Assembly: GCA_019636835.1 (NCBI GenBank)
Contig: JAHBWU010000029.1
Coordinates: 1 to 41,677, forward strand
Reading direction: 5' to 3'
Source: Nitrospira sp.
Lineage (GTDB): Bacteria > Nitrospirota > Nitrospiria > Nitrospirales > Nitrospiraceae
Length of the DNA stretch: 41,677 nucleotides
Shown here piece after piece: positions 33,616 to 41,677 of this stretch (position 1 is its first letter; each line of letters opens with the position of its first letter). The position numbers and the translations under genes are program-made. Under the pieces are notes generated by a model. That model was not told the origin of the DNA and made no database searches. It saw only the letters and a program-made list of their open reading frames with translations.

Positions 33616-34623
33616 TCATTGCGAACATTCATGCAATGCCGAGTTGATTTTCTCAATTGTCCCTCGATGGGCTTGCACGCTGCCGAACTCTCCAACAACC
33701 AGCATATTGATTGACCGAGGAACTGGTCCCTGGGTTGTATCCCTTCCGGTGCATGTCGGGCAATAGGCGAGATACCCAGACAAAGTCTTTTTACCAATAA
33801 ATAGCTTCATGATGTCAAGAAGGCCGATCTCGGTAACTACCTGGTCATGCTTTTGTCCGACCATTTCAATAATGCGCTCACGAACAAACTCTTCTGGTTG
33901 ACTGTATGCCGAAAAAATCGGTTCCGCACCATTTTGGTATTCGACTTCGTTCAGGATAGGCCAGCACTTCTCGTGGTTGATGATGTTTCGAAAATTCATG
34001 ACCACGATGCCAACCTGAGCTTTAGGAGCTGCTTCAATCTGCTCCACTCCTTTCTTCAGGTTGTCATAAAAGGTCTTCCCGGACGAGCCATAGATGGTCT
34101 TGCATGCGAAGCCCCAGCATTGCCCGTCAATCGTTGCCAACACATCGGGATTGTCACCCTTAGCCGAGAAAGGGTGGTCAAGAACTACATCATCGCTGAG
34201 ATCAAGCAATGCCAAGGCAAACAAAAGCTCAAAAATCTTGTTTGTAGCCTCCTGACACAAGGGAGCCTGCGTGTTCTGAACTACCGTTCCCTTGTTCAGC
34301 AACGCTAGATGCGGGGCAAACTGCGGAAAACATGCGTGGTCCTTCAATCGAACGATTTGCCGGAGGAATACCCAAATACCCAGTACTTCTCTGAATTCAT
34401 GACGGATATCCTTCTGTGGATCGCAGATATGGGCATTCTGACTCTTGCCCATCACTTCCAGAACGGAACAGCACGCCTTCTCAAGCTCAGAGCCTGGCTG
34501 GATCGGAATACCAAACCGTCTCAGGACTTCTTCGAACGCATAGACAAGCTGCTCAAGCTCTGCATAAGACGCAACCTGTCCGGCTTGGCCGATGTTTTGT
34601 TGGATATTCGGATTTGTTGTCAT
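33616..34623 (-). CDS. Hypothetical protein (335 aa), possible PD-(D/E)xK-like
   Basis: No family recognised. Residues 125-175 have a nuclease-like order: E132 in a hydrophobic helix (FELLFALALL), NPD160-V-L after a glycine turn, and a strand ending GFACK175. This resembles the E...PD...xxK core of PD-(D/E)xK enzymes, although the usual Glu before the Lys is absent. One CPTC pair lies near the C-terminus (YLAYCPTCTGRD). No membrane segment. The gene sits in the toxin-antitoxin-rich island downstream of the Fic gene, so a defence or mobile function is possible but unproven. Confidence 0.55.
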   Translation of the reverse strand: MTTNPNIQQNIGQAGQVASYAELEQLVYAFEEVLRRFGIPIQPGSELEKACCSVLEVMGKSQNAHICDPQKDIRHEFREVLGIWVFLRQIVRLKDHACFPQFAPHLALLNKGTVVQNTQAPLCQEATNKIFELLFALALLDLSDDVVLDHPFSAKGDNPDVLATIDGQCWGFACKTIYGSSGKTFYDNLKKGVEQIEAAPKAQVGIVVMNFRNIINHEKCWPILNEVEYQNGAEPIFSAYSQPEEFVRERIIEMVGQKHDQVVTEIGLLDIMKLFIGKKTLSGYLAYCPTCTGRDTTQGPVPRSINMLVVGEFGSVQAHRGTIEKINSALHECSQ

Positions 34624-34660
34624 GACGGGTCCACAGTCCCATCCATCACTTTCTGAGTAT

Positions 34661-35665
34661 TTAGGCCAGACTATACCGGCCTGACTTCTTCGTTCCGCTT
34701 CGTTGCACCAACCCAGCTTCCATGAGCGGCTTCAAAAGATCCATGGCTCCTTGTTTGGAAACGCGTAAGCCCTCACGAAGCTCTTTGGGCGTCATCGCAC
34801 CCCGGTCCTTGAGCAACCGAAGCAGCTGTTCTTGGCGTGGGCGCAACAGCACTTTGTTTGGTCCCGAACCGGCCAGGAGATGCTGAATGCGAGTCCAGAC
34901 CCGGTCCAATGTAATTCGCAACGCTCCGGCACAGTACTCAACCCAGGCTGTGAGATCACTTCCCTGCTTTCTCACATTGGCAAGCGCCTGGTAGTAGGCG
35001 GGCCTATCCTCCCAATACACTTCATCGACTGAAAAGATGTGGTGGGTGTCGAACCCTCGACGGTAGAGTTCCCATAGTGCCAAGGCCCTTCCGGTGCGCC
35101 CGTTTCCGTCGGCAAACGGATGGATGTCCTCAAACTGGTAATGGAGTATGGCTGATGAAACGACCGGTGACCATTCGCGAGCCCGATCATTCCACCATTC
35201 CAGAAGCTCGCTCATCAACCCGCTGACCATATCCGGCGCCGGTGGTGTGTATTGACCCACGTAGACTTGCATGTCTCGATATCGGCCTGCAGAGCCTTGA
35301 TCCATCACTTCTGTGGCGAGCAGCTTATGTAACTTTAAGACGTCTGTGTGTCCGATCCGTTTTTTCTTGTTGTGTCGTTCGATAAACCGAAGTCCCGCTA
35401 GATAGTTGAGGATCTCCCGTTGCGAACGAGGCGGTTCGGCTGGTAGACCATATCCCTCTTCGATGAGCCGTACCTGTTCCAGCGTGAGGGGATTTCCTTC
35501 AATGGCCGTGGAACTATGAGTATTCCGCACTCGCGCATCGCGCTGCAGTTTCGGAATCCACGGCACCTGGATCGTGGCCGCCAGGATACGCTCCCGCATG
35601 CCCGCGATGGCTTCCAGCTCTCTGAGTGTCGTGGGGGTAATGCTGAACTTTGGTTGAAACGCCAT
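34661..35665 (-). CDS. fic: Fic-domain protein with N-terminal inhibitory helix
   Basis: 334 residues. Active site HPFADGNGRTGR at H182-R193 is a full Fic motif for AMP transfer from ATP. The N-terminal segment STAIEGNP (S52 to E56) fits the inhibitory motif [S/T]xxxE[G/N] of class II Fic proteins, in which the inhibitory helix is in the same chain. The C-terminal 70 residues look like a winged-helix DNA-binding domain (MTPKELREGLRVSKQGAMDLLKPLMEAGLV). The chain is thus self-restrained and may be transcription-linked. It lies upstream of the unknown 335-aa gene on the minus strand. Confidence 0.92.
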   Translation of the reverse strand: MAFQPKFSITPTTLRELEAIAGMRERILAATIQVPWIPKLQRDARVRNTHSSTAIEGNPLTLEQVRLIEEGYGLPAEPPRSQREILNYLAGLRFIERHNKKKRIGHTDVLKLHKLLATEVMDQGSAGRYRDMQVYVGQYTPPAPDMVSGLMSELLEWWNDRAREWSPVVSSAILHYQFEDIHPFADGNGRTGRALALWELYRRGFDTHHIFSVDEVYWEDRPAYYQALANVRKQGSDLTAWVEYCAGALRITLDRVWTRIQHLLAGSGPNKVLLRPRQEQLLRLLKDRGAMTPKELREGLRVSKQGAMDLLKPLMEAGLVQRSGTKKSGRYSLA

Positions 35666-35803
35666 AAGGCCAGCATAATAAATAAGTCAAGTATGAGTCA
35701 AGTTATGAGTCAACCTTCTCGATGGCCGAGGTGCGAGGGGATCGGCACCGTTAGAACCACACCGGAATCCTTATAGGCCGATAGGCTGAATAGGGCTTCC
35801 ATT

Positions 35804-36223
35804 TCATGAGAAATCTTCGATCCAGAGCAGCCGACTGTGGTACTCGCTGTGCTGCAGCGCTTGGTAAAACTTTCGATCGGCCGTCAAAAATGTCAGGTTC
35901 AGCTGCATGGCCAGGGCCAGGTACAAGCTGTCGTATAAACTCTGCCTCGTGTGGTGAGCGAGGTCGAACGCGGCTAGCACCAGCGTCTCGTCGGCGTGCC
36001 GACGGATGGGCGCGCGTCGAAATGCCCGCCAGATATCCTCGGCATCCTGCGCAGTCAATTCGCCACGGCGACGCTTTTTGGATAAAACATTGCCGACCTC
36101 CAGGGTGAGAAAGACGGGGGCATGCAGACGCGCGTCGGAGTCTTTGAGTCGCAAGGCTCGCTCGCTGTGCTCCTCCGGGATGAACCATTTGAGAATGACA
36201 CTCGCATCAATGATATATGCCAT
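35804..36223 (-). CDS. vapC: VapC-like PIN-domain toxin
   Basis: 139 residues. PIN-domain acidic sites are in place: D6 in MAYIIDASVILKWF, E43 in LTLEVGNVL, D98-like in SLYDSLYLALA and D116-like in FLTADRKFY. VapC toxins are Mg-dependent RNases. ATG 36223 overlaps the vapB stop as TGATG. The frame has a GTG three bases further up, less likely. It follows vapB directly, the normal operon order. Confidence 0.9.
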   Translation of the reverse strand: MAYIIDASVILKWFIPEEHSERALRLKDSDARLHAPVFLTLEVGNVLSKKRRRGELTAQDAEDIWRAFRRAPIRRHADETLVLAAFDLAHHTRQSLYDSLYLALAMQLNLTFLTADRKFYQALQHSEYHSRLLWIEDFS

Positions 36224-36459
36224 CACCGATCGCGGTCCTCGCGGATCAACGCGGCGCTGTCGCTGAATTTCCTCCCAGACCGTTTGAGCCGTTCACGGAT
36301 GCGCTCGGCTTCCTTCCAGAAGTCGCCCGGCTCTTCTTGGGCAGCCTCCTCAAGGATCGTCTTGACTTCAGCTTGAAGTGACCGCCCTCGAGTCTTGGCT
36401 CGCTTCTTGAGCCTCGCCACAACTTTATCCTGCAGGTTTCGAACAAGAACCTGTGCCAT
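36223..36459 (-). CDS. vapB: VapB/FitA-like antitoxin
   Basis: 78 residues from ATG 36459, with GAAGGAGG seven bases upstream; the frame reaches 36480. The N-terminus (MAQVLVRNLQDKVVARLKKRAKTRGRSLQAEVKTILEEA) is a ribbon-helix-helix of the FitA/VapB type, and the acidic tail would wrap the toxin. Its stop overlaps the vapC start. It likely represses its own operon. Confidence 0.88.
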   Translation of the reverse strand: MAQVLVRNLQDKVVARLKKRAKTRGRSLQAEVKTILEEAAQEEPGDFWKEAERIRERLKRSGRKFSDSAALIREDRDR

Positions 36460-36639
36460 TTGCAGGCCTCCTTCGGTCAAATGGAATAAGCTTGCATAAT
36501 GCTAGCACTAAGCCCCATGGTCTGCAACAGCTATTCCGACATCTCCCGCAAGATGTCTTTCTCAATCGTTTTGATGTCTGCCTCGATCGCCTCCAATGTC
36601 TCCGCTGATGATCGGAATCCTGCAAAGAAACGCCGCACT

Positions 36640-37365
36640 TCAATTCGGCGCGATTTCGTAAACCAGCGTCACCGTGGCCTCGATCTTCAGCTCCCCCGGC
36701 GAGATCGGCACCTCGCCTGCGCTCGCCTCCATCGCCATGCGCGCCACGCGAGAGGCAGGTCTGACCACATGACCCCCCTCAGTGACCGATAACACTCGCA
36801 CGAGTTTCACGTGCAGCGCCTCGCTCAGGGCTGCCGCTTTTTCACGCGCCTTGGCAGCAGCCTGTTTCAATGCACTCAGCCGCACCGATTGTTCATCGCG
36901 CAACCCCCAGTGCAACCCATGAAAGCTGTTCGCGCCGGCCTTTAAGACTTCTTCTATCACGGTGCCGACTCTGTCGAGGGCGCGGATTTCCACCGTCACC
37001 ATGTTGCTGACGACGTAGCCGATGATTTCCGGAGCAGCAGGGGGCGCATCGGTTGGGCGGGTAGGCAGCGGTCGGTAGTGCGGGGATACCGTAAAGGACG
37101 AGGTTTGGATCAGCTCCTTGTCGATCTGTAACTCCCGCAGTCGGTCCATGACTTTGCTCATGACGGCGCTGTTCCGCTTCTGCGCCTCGGCGAGTGCTTT
37201 GCCGGAAGCCTCCAAGCCGAACGTCACGAAGGCCGTATCCGGCGCGTGCGTCATCGTCCCGGTTTCGCTGACCGTGAGGGTCGGCGTCTCGGGCCTCATC
37301 TCATCGTGCGCCAGCGCCACAACCGGAAACGCCAGCAGCAGCACCAACAACCAGATCATCCGCAT
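36640..37365 (-). CDS. Exported SIMPL-domain (DUF541) protein
   Basis: 241 residues with a signal peptide (MRMIWLLVLLLAFPVVALA). The SIMPL/DUF541 domain has the typical opening TPTLTVSETGTMTHAPDTAFVTFGLEA, then KALAEAQKRNSAVMSKVMDRLRELQ and IQTSSFTVSPHY. Start 37365 is chosen because AAGGAGG lies six bases upstream; the frame runs to 37500. Members sit in the periplasm or cell surface and have no known enzyme activity. It is divergent from the thioredoxin-like gene. Confidence 0.9.
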   Translation of the reverse strand: MRMIWLLVLLLAFPVVALAHDEMRPETPTLTVSETGTMTHAPDTAFVTFGLEASGKALAEAQKRNSAVMSKVMDRLRELQIDKELIQTSSFTVSPHYRPLPTRPTDAPPAAPEIIGYVVSNMVTVEIRALDRVGTVIEEVLKAGANSFHGLHWGLRDEQSVRLSALKQAAAKAREKAAALSEALHVKLVRVLSVTEGGHVVRPASRVARMAMEASAGEVPISPGELKIEATVTLVYEIAPN

Positions 37366-37551
37366 GCTCGCCCTCCTTTTATCGTCTGTACAACTCATTT
37401 CTGTAATCGTTCGCCCACATCTTCCAACGATGTGTGACAGCATATCTTCTCCCTTAACCATGACGCAAGAAACGCAGCCCTTTACTGCGACTTGACCCAA
37501 CTGAAGGAATGCGGCATCCTCTTACTGAAAGTCCTGGCGAGACACGATCAC

Positions 37552-38127
37552 ATGGCTATGACATCCAGCATGCTCCCTCTCGGCACCCCGGCTCCTGCAT
37601 TCGAGCTCCGCGATGTGGTACGCGGGCAGACCTATTCGATCAGCTCATTTTCAGACAAGACCGCGCTCCTGATCATGTTTATCTGCCGGCACTGTCCCTA
37701 TGTGGTGTATGTCGAGCAGGAGCTGGCGAAGATTGGGCGCGACTATCTGAACACGGGCTTAGGAATTCTCGCCATCAGCAGCAATGACCCGATGGGGTAC
37801 CCCGATGACGCGCCACCCAAGCTCAAAGAAATGGCTCAGCGTCTAGGCTTCACCTTTCCATTCTGCCACGATGAGACACAGGACGTTGCGATGGCCTATC
37901 GAGCGGCCTGCACTCCTGACTTCTATCTCTTCGATCGTGACAGGCTGCTGGTGTATCGCGGCCAATTGGATGACAGTCGTCCTGCCAACAACAAGCCGGT
38001 CACCGGCCGTGATCTCCGCTCCGCCATCCAAGCGGTGCTGGGCGGCAAGCCTGTCGATGGCAACCAGAGAGCCAGCATCGGTTGCAGTATCAAATGGAAG
38101 CCGGGTCATGCTCCGTCATATGCCTGA
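37552..38127 (+). CDS. Thioredoxin-fold (AhpC/TSA-like) protein
   Basis: 191 residues. FELRDVVRGQTYSISSF is the peroxiredoxin/thioredoxin opening, and the redox site reads MFICRHCPYVVYV (C-R-H-C). A later LLVYRGQLDD and PVTGRDLRSAI fit the AhpC/TSA-redoxin family that carries a CxxC. Start 37552 or 37558 (second ATG) are both possible; the frame opens at 37492. No signal peptide, so it is cytoplasmic. Substrate unknown. Confidence 0.85.
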   Translation: MAMTSSMLPLGTPAPAFELRDVVRGQTYSISSFSDKTALLIMFICRHCPYVVYVEQELAKIGRDYLNTGLGILAISSNDPMGYPDDAPPKLKEMAQRLGFTFPFCHDETQDVAMAYRAACTPDFYLFDRDRLLVYRGQLDDSRPANNKPVTGRDLRSAIQAVLGGKPVDGNQRASIGCSIKWKPGHAPSYA

Positions 38128-38664
38128 TAGCCGTTCTGTCCTCTCTCTCAGATCTGTACATCTGCTTCTGTAGCCCGCGACAAATTTTCCCATTGGAAAA
38201 CGAACTACCTGCCGAACTGGCATGAAAATTCCCCCTCCCCATCTTCTGTGGATAACCTTGTGAATAAGTTGCTTTTATCGCGGAAAATGGTGCGAATGGC
38301 GTATGGATTTATCGAATCGCCCATTTTTTAGGCATCCGCCGGATGTCGGGTGACCCACAAGTAATAGTGGTTTACGTGATATTTCTGATTGTTTCCACAT
38401 ATATCTAGAAGAATATGCTTGACACCATATGATCACGTCCAGCCGCCACCCGGAAATTGCCACCATTCAGATCACTATCCACAGGTTCTTAACTTTTCTG
38501 TGGATGGAGCTTTTCAGCATCAGGAGCGAGGTTTCGTATCTGTCAAGGGCTGAGAAGAAGAAAGACGGCTCGTCGAATGGTGAAAAGATCCAGGGACCAA
38601 TTTTTCTCCAGCCAGAGCCGAATGGATGGTGGTGGAAGGAAAAAGTAGGACTAGAGAGCCTGAT
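38128..38664. other. Intergenic region with clustered DnaA-box-like sites
   Basis: 537 bases without a supported gene; the two ORFs here look like chance frames. It holds TGTGGATAA at 38247-38255 (reverse complement of the TTATCCACA consensus), TGTGAATAA at 38259-38267 (TTATTCACA, one allowed change), GTTTCCACA at 38391-38399, CTATCCACA at 38475-38483 and TGTGGATGG at 38499-38507. Several short AT-rich stretches lie between them. A DnaA-binding cluster is possible; dnaA and dnaN are not in the window. Confidence 0.45.
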
Positions 38665-39636
38665 CTACCAGGCATAGGACTCCGGCGCGGCTCCGCCGGG
38701 ACCAGGAAAGAGCTCGTCCAGTTGTTTCAAGATGTCGCTGCTCAGTGAAAGACTCAATGCCCTCATGGCCCCTTCCAGCTGTTCCATCGTGCGTGGGCCG
38801 ATAATCGGTGACGTGACTGCTCGTTGGTGCAACAGCCAGGCAAGCGCGACGGTTGCCGGGCTTTCACTGATCCCTGCACACAGCCCCTCGTAAGCTTCCA
38901 ATTTGGGACGGGACTTGACCACCTCTTGTTTCAAGTCCGCGTCCGCGCGCCGGCCAATGTTGTCGGACTGTAGAACACCGGCCAACAGTCCCCGTCCGAG
39001 CGGACTCCACGGGATCAGACCGATGCCGTAGGCCTCACAGGCAGGGATGACTTCCAGTTCAATCGTGCGCTCATTGAGGTTATAGAGGCTTTGCTCCGAC
39101 ACCAGCCCCAAAAAGTGACGGCTACGCGCGGTTTCCTGAGCCTGGGCCAAGTGCCAACCGGAAAAGTTGCTGCTGCCCACATACACCACTTTGCCTTCCC
39201 GGACCAACTGCTCCATCGCTTGCCAGATTTCGTCCCACGATGTTTCACGATCGATATGATGCATCTGATACACATCGATCCAATCTGTTCTCAACCGTCG
39301 GAGACTGTCCTCGCACGCTCGCTTGATGTGAATGGCCGAGAGGCGGGACTGATTCGGCCATTCCCCCATGCGACCGTACACCTTCGTGGCCAACACCACC
39401 TTCTCCCGACGGCCTCCCCCTTGTGCGAACCAACGGCCGATGATCTGCTCTGTCCAGCCTTCACCGAGCTTCCAGCCGTACACGTTCGCCGTGTCAAAAA
39501 AATTGATACCGAGCTCCAAGGCCCGATCCATCAGGGCGAAGCTGTCCTGCTCGCTCGTCTGCGGCCCGAAATTCATCGTGCCCAGACAGAGTCGACTGAC
39601 CTTCACTCCAGACCGACCAAGGTGTTTGTATTCCAT
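38665..39636 (-). CDS. Aldo/keto reductase
   Basis: 323 residues from ATG 39636 (MEYKHLGRSGVKVSRLCLGTMNFG); the frame extends to 39801 but that part would overlap the upstream gene. The NADPH-dependent aldo/keto reductase tetrad is present: D in FFDTANVYG, Y in the same segment, K in VVLATKVYG and H in YQMHHID. The cofactor-binding end (ALAWLLHQRAVTSPIIGPRTMEQL) is intact. The substrate cannot be told from sequence. It follows the small exported protein's gene by 16 bases on the same strand. Confidence 0.93.
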   Translation of the reverse strand: MEYKHLGRSGVKVSRLCLGTMNFGPQTSEQDSFALMDRALELGINFFDTANVYGWKLGEGWTEQIIGRWFAQGGGRREKVVLATKVYGRMGEWPNQSRLSAIHIKRACEDSLRRLRTDWIDVYQMHHIDRETSWDEIWQAMEQLVREGKVVYVGSSNFSGWHLAQAQETARSRHFLGLVSEQSLYNLNERTIELEVIPACEAYGIGLIPWSPLGRGLLAGVLQSDNIGRRADADLKQEVVKSRPKLEAYEGLCAGISESPATVALAWLLHQRAVTSPIIGPRTMEQLEGAMRALSLSLSSDILKQLDELFPGPGGAAPESYAW

Positions 39637-39652
39637 GAGTGCGCGATCGGAT

Positions 39653-40060
39653 CTAATACCCTCGCCCCGTACTGCCACCCCGCCCCATTCGATCGAGTGG
39701 AAGCGCCTCGTACCGTTGTTTGAGGTCCGGATGCTCGTTGAGATAGCCCTTGACCGCCGCATCATCCGCAAAAATCTCCGGACTGCGCTTGCGATAGTCA
39801 TCGAGCGTCAAATCGTGCTTGGCGAGAAGCGCCGTGAGCTTGCCATTGATGTCTGCTCCCATTTGTCGCATTTGCTCCTGGGACGGACGCTGTCCCTCCC
39901 CATAACTCTGACCACCTTTGAAATAGTTCGTCATCATCTCACCGATCTCGATTCGGGCGTTGACGAACTTTTCCACTTCGGCCGGTTCGGCGGCAGAGGC
40001 GACTCCCGCGCATAGAAGAATGCCCAGTGAAACATTGATGGTTCGATACCACAGATTCAT
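39653..40060 (-). CDS. Small exported protein (135 aa)
   Basis: Sec signal peptide (MNLWYRTINVSLGILLCAGVASAAEPA, cleavage near ASA-AE). The mature part is about 110 residues, helical and charged (EVEKFVNARIEIGEMMTNYF, LTALLAKHDLTLDDYRKRSPEIF). It ends in a glycine/arginine-rich tail (RMGRGGSTGRGY). No family is known to me. It is upstream of the aldo/keto reductase gene, 16 bases apart, and probably in one transcript. Confidence 0.7.
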   Translation of the reverse strand: MNLWYRTINVSLGILLCAGVASAAEPAEVEKFVNARIEIGEMMTNYFKGGQSYGEGQRPSQEQMRQMGADINGKLTALLAKHDLTLDDYRKRSPEIFADDAAVKGYLNEHPDLKQRYEALPLDRMGRGGSTGRGY

Positions 40061-40170
40061 AGCGTATATCCCTCCACCAGTAGATTATTTCAACGCACTG
40101 CACAACACGACAATTTCGTTCCCGGAACGTTCAGCAATTCGGACACCCGCCGGCATAGGCGCGAACCGCT

Positions 40171-41616
40171 TCAGACCCCATCCTCGCCATCGCTGTACGC
40201 CGAGGGGATGCCGTAGCGTTTGCACTTTTCCCAAAGAGCCTTTCGGGACAATCCCAAAATTCTCGAGGCGGTGGTGCGGCTCCCATCGACACGTTCCAAT
40301 ACGGAGACGATGTAGTCCTTCTCAAAACTTTCTCGCGCGGTGACCAACGAAGTCAAGGTCGCATCTTTCTTCTTTTTCCCTCCGGTCAATCCTTCGCTGC
40401 AGAATCCGCAGGATTCCTGTGGAACACCCCCCAAGAAAGGACACGCCTGAGATCCACAGAGGTCGGCCGGTTGAACCGCTGCCCGATCTCGCCCGAGGGC
40501 CACGGCCCGCTCGACCATGTTTTCCAGCTCCCGCACATTCCCCGGATACGAATAACGGAGCAACAATTCACGCGCCTGCTGGGAAAACCCGCGTAAGTGC
40601 TTGTTCAGTTTGAGCGAGCATGTTTCGAGGACATGATCGGCGATCACCATAATGTCTTCTTGCCGTTGCCTGAGCGGTGGAACGACGATGGGCACGACGT
40701 TGAGCCGGTAGAAGAGGTCTTCGCGGAACCGGCCCTGAGCCACCTCTTTACGTAAGTCTTTCTGTGTGGCGCACACGACCCGCACATCCGTTTCGATCGG
40801 CTCATTGCTCCCGACCCGTTCGAAGGTCCGCTCTTGCAGGACGCGCAAGAGTTTCACCTGCACGACGGGCGAGATTTCACCGATTTCGTCAAGGAACAAG
40901 GTCCCTCGATTCGCCATTTCGAATCGCCCCCGACGCTGGCGCAACGCACCTGTAAAGGCGCCTTTCTCATGGCCGAAGAGTTCCGCTTCCAGCAACGTCT
41001 CCGGCAACGCGGCGCAGCTGACTTTGATCAACGGATACCCTTTCCGCGCGCTGTTCTGATGCAGCGCATTGGCGACCAGTTCCTTGCCCGTTCCGCTCTC
41101 TCCGACGATCAGAACGGTGGAATCGGTCTCAGCCACGAGCTTGATCTTGTCCAGCACGGCGCGCATCTGACTGTTCGCTCCTAAAATGCCGTTGAAGCAG
41201 AACTTGTCTTCAAGCTGATGTTTGAGATCCTGATTCTCCCGACGGAGTGTGATCATGCTGCCGACCCGCTCAACGATCAGGAGCAATTCATCCATCTGGA
41301 ACGGCTTTGTGATGTAATCAAATGCGCCCAGTTTCATGGCTTCAACCGCTGTTTCTACCGATCCATGCGCGGTAATCACGAGCACCTCCGTCTGGGGCTC
41401 CTTGCCTTTGGCAGTCTGGAGCACCGTCAGCCCATCCACACCCGGTAATCGGAGGTCGGTGATCACCACATCAAACGTCTTGTCTCGAATCGCTTCGATC
41501 CCATCCGTACCGGTCGGTACCGCTCGGACATCGCAACCGACGGCCTCCAATGCGTCCATCATGGAAAGGCGCATCAAGGGCTCATCGTCGACCAGCAGAA
41601 TGGTCAACCCTTTCAT
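40171..41616 (-). CDS. NtrC-family sigma54-dependent response regulator
   Basis: 481 residues in three domains. Receiver domain (about 1-120): D10, D11, phosphoacceptor D54 in ITDLRLPG and K104. AAA+ domain: Walker A GESGTGKE at 172-179, sigma54-contact GAFTGA at 219-224, Walker B GTLFLDEIGE at 238-247. A C-terminal Fis-type HTH (about 446-468, SRTTASRILGLSRKALWEKC) follows. Between AAA+ and HTH is a short cysteine-rich stretch with C387, C392, C403 and C406. Its ATG overlaps the kinase stop as ATGA, so the two form a two-component operon. Target promoters are unknown. Confidence 0.95.
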   Translation of the reverse strand: MKGLTILLVDDEPLMRLSMMDALEAVGCDVRAVPTGTDGIEAIRDKTFDVVITDLRLPGVDGLTVLQTAKGKEPQTEVLVITAHGSVETAVEAMKLGAFDYITKPFQMDELLLIVERVGSMITLRRENQDLKHQLEDKFCFNGILGANSQMRAVLDKIKLVAETDSTVLIVGESGTGKELVANALHQNSARKGYPLIKVSCAALPETLLEAELFGHEKGAFTGALRQRRGRFEMANRGTLFLDEIGEISPVVQVKLLRVLQERTFERVGSNEPIETDVRVVCATQKDLRKEVAQGRFREDLFYRLNVVPIVVPPLRQRQEDIMVIADHVLETCSLKLNKHLRGFSQQARELLLRYSYPGNVRELENMVERAVALGRDRAAVQPADLCGSQACPFLGGVPQESCGFCSEGLTGGKKKKDATLTSLVTARESFEKDYIVSVLERVDGSRTTASRILGLSRKALWEKCKRYGIPSAYSDGEDGV

Positions 41617-41677
41617 GCTTCCTTCTCCGCCAAGGAACGTTCTCTGGACACGGGCAGACAGAGTGTGAACGTCGTCC
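41613..41677 (-). CDS. Sensor histidine kinase, C-terminal end only
   Basis: The last 20 residues read TTFTLCLPVSRERSLAEKEA before a TGA. TTFTLCLP is the typical ending of a histidine kinase ATP-binding domain. The stop overlaps the ATG of the NtrC-type regulator (ATGA), the classical kinase-regulator junction. The rest of the gene lies beyond the right edge. Confidence 0.75.
   Translation of the reverse strand, partial: TTFTLCLPVSRERSLAEKEA

Noticed and set aside
38275..38677. ORFs in the DnaA-box region (63 codons minus, 82 codons plus)
   Set aside because: No ribosome-binding sites or protein-like features; the region is more likely regulatory.
1..41677. tRNA, rRNA, CRISPR arrays, insertion sequences, phage attachment sites
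   Set aside because: I looked for T-loop, repeat-spacer and transposase patterns and saw none that could be supported.

Overview
The window most resembles a piece of a Nitrospira chromosome (nitrite-oxidising or comammox Nitrospirota). The reasons are two exported gamma-subunit-like proteins of the NxrC/ethylbenzene-dehydrogenase type in one locus with a TorD-type chaperone, TatA and multihaem cytochromes c, and a Pup protein ending in Gly-Gly-Glu next to a membrane pyrophosphatase. Base composition is moderately GC-rich throughout. No rRNA, tRNA, CRISPR array or recognisable insertion sequence was seen. The genus is an inference from gene content; no marker gene for placement lies in the window.

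Layout. 0-2.4 kb holds poorly characterised genes: a left-truncated ORF, an unknown 188-aa protein, and two minus-strand hypotheticals, one with a PD-(D/E)xK-like core. 2.5-6.2 kb holds an oligoendopeptidase F, a Bfd-type [2Fe-2S] ferredoxin behind a good promoter and Fur box, an exported flavodoxin-like protein, a zinc-ribbon protein and a secreted DUF192 protein. 6.2-12.7 kb is core metabolism on the minus strand: hppA (K+-independent H+-pyrophosphatase) with its own terminator, then pup, recJ and a bifunctional RelA/SpoT homologue. 13-16.3 kb holds a lipoprotein sugar/aldose dehydrogenase, an 84-aa protein with its own promoter, a methyltransferase-like protein and a GIY-YIG protein.

16.5-30 kb is the most notable part: thirteen consecutive minus-strand genes. 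In transcription order they are an HExxH/zinc-ribbon protein (frameshifted here), a Tat-type 4x[4Fe-4S] ferredoxin, a TorD-like chaperone, NxrC-like protein 1, a terminator-like hairpin, then nine tightly packed genes: B12-binding radical SAM protein, polytopic membrane protein, TPR protein, TatA, NHL propeller, NxrC-like protein 2, PDZ protein and two tandem pentahaem cytochromes c. Together they look like the maturation, export and periplasmic electron-transfer kit for an exported molybdoenzyme of the NXR/DMSO-reductase type II class; the catalytic alpha and beta subunits are not in the window.

30-31.7 kb carries a divergent seven-bladed WD40 protein and a small lipoprotein. 31.8-36.5 kb is an accessory island dense in toxin-antitoxin genes: HigBA, HEPN/MNT, a class II Fic protein and VapBC. 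It also holds a decayed WD40 fragment that repeats the end of the intact WD40 gene, and an unknown nuclease-like gene. 36.6-41.7 kb returns to housekeeping-type genes: a SIMPL-domain protein, a thioredoxin-fold protein, an intergenic region with several DnaA-box-like sites, an aldo/keto reductase, a small exported protein, and an NtrC-type regulator overlapping the end of its sensor kinase at the right edge.
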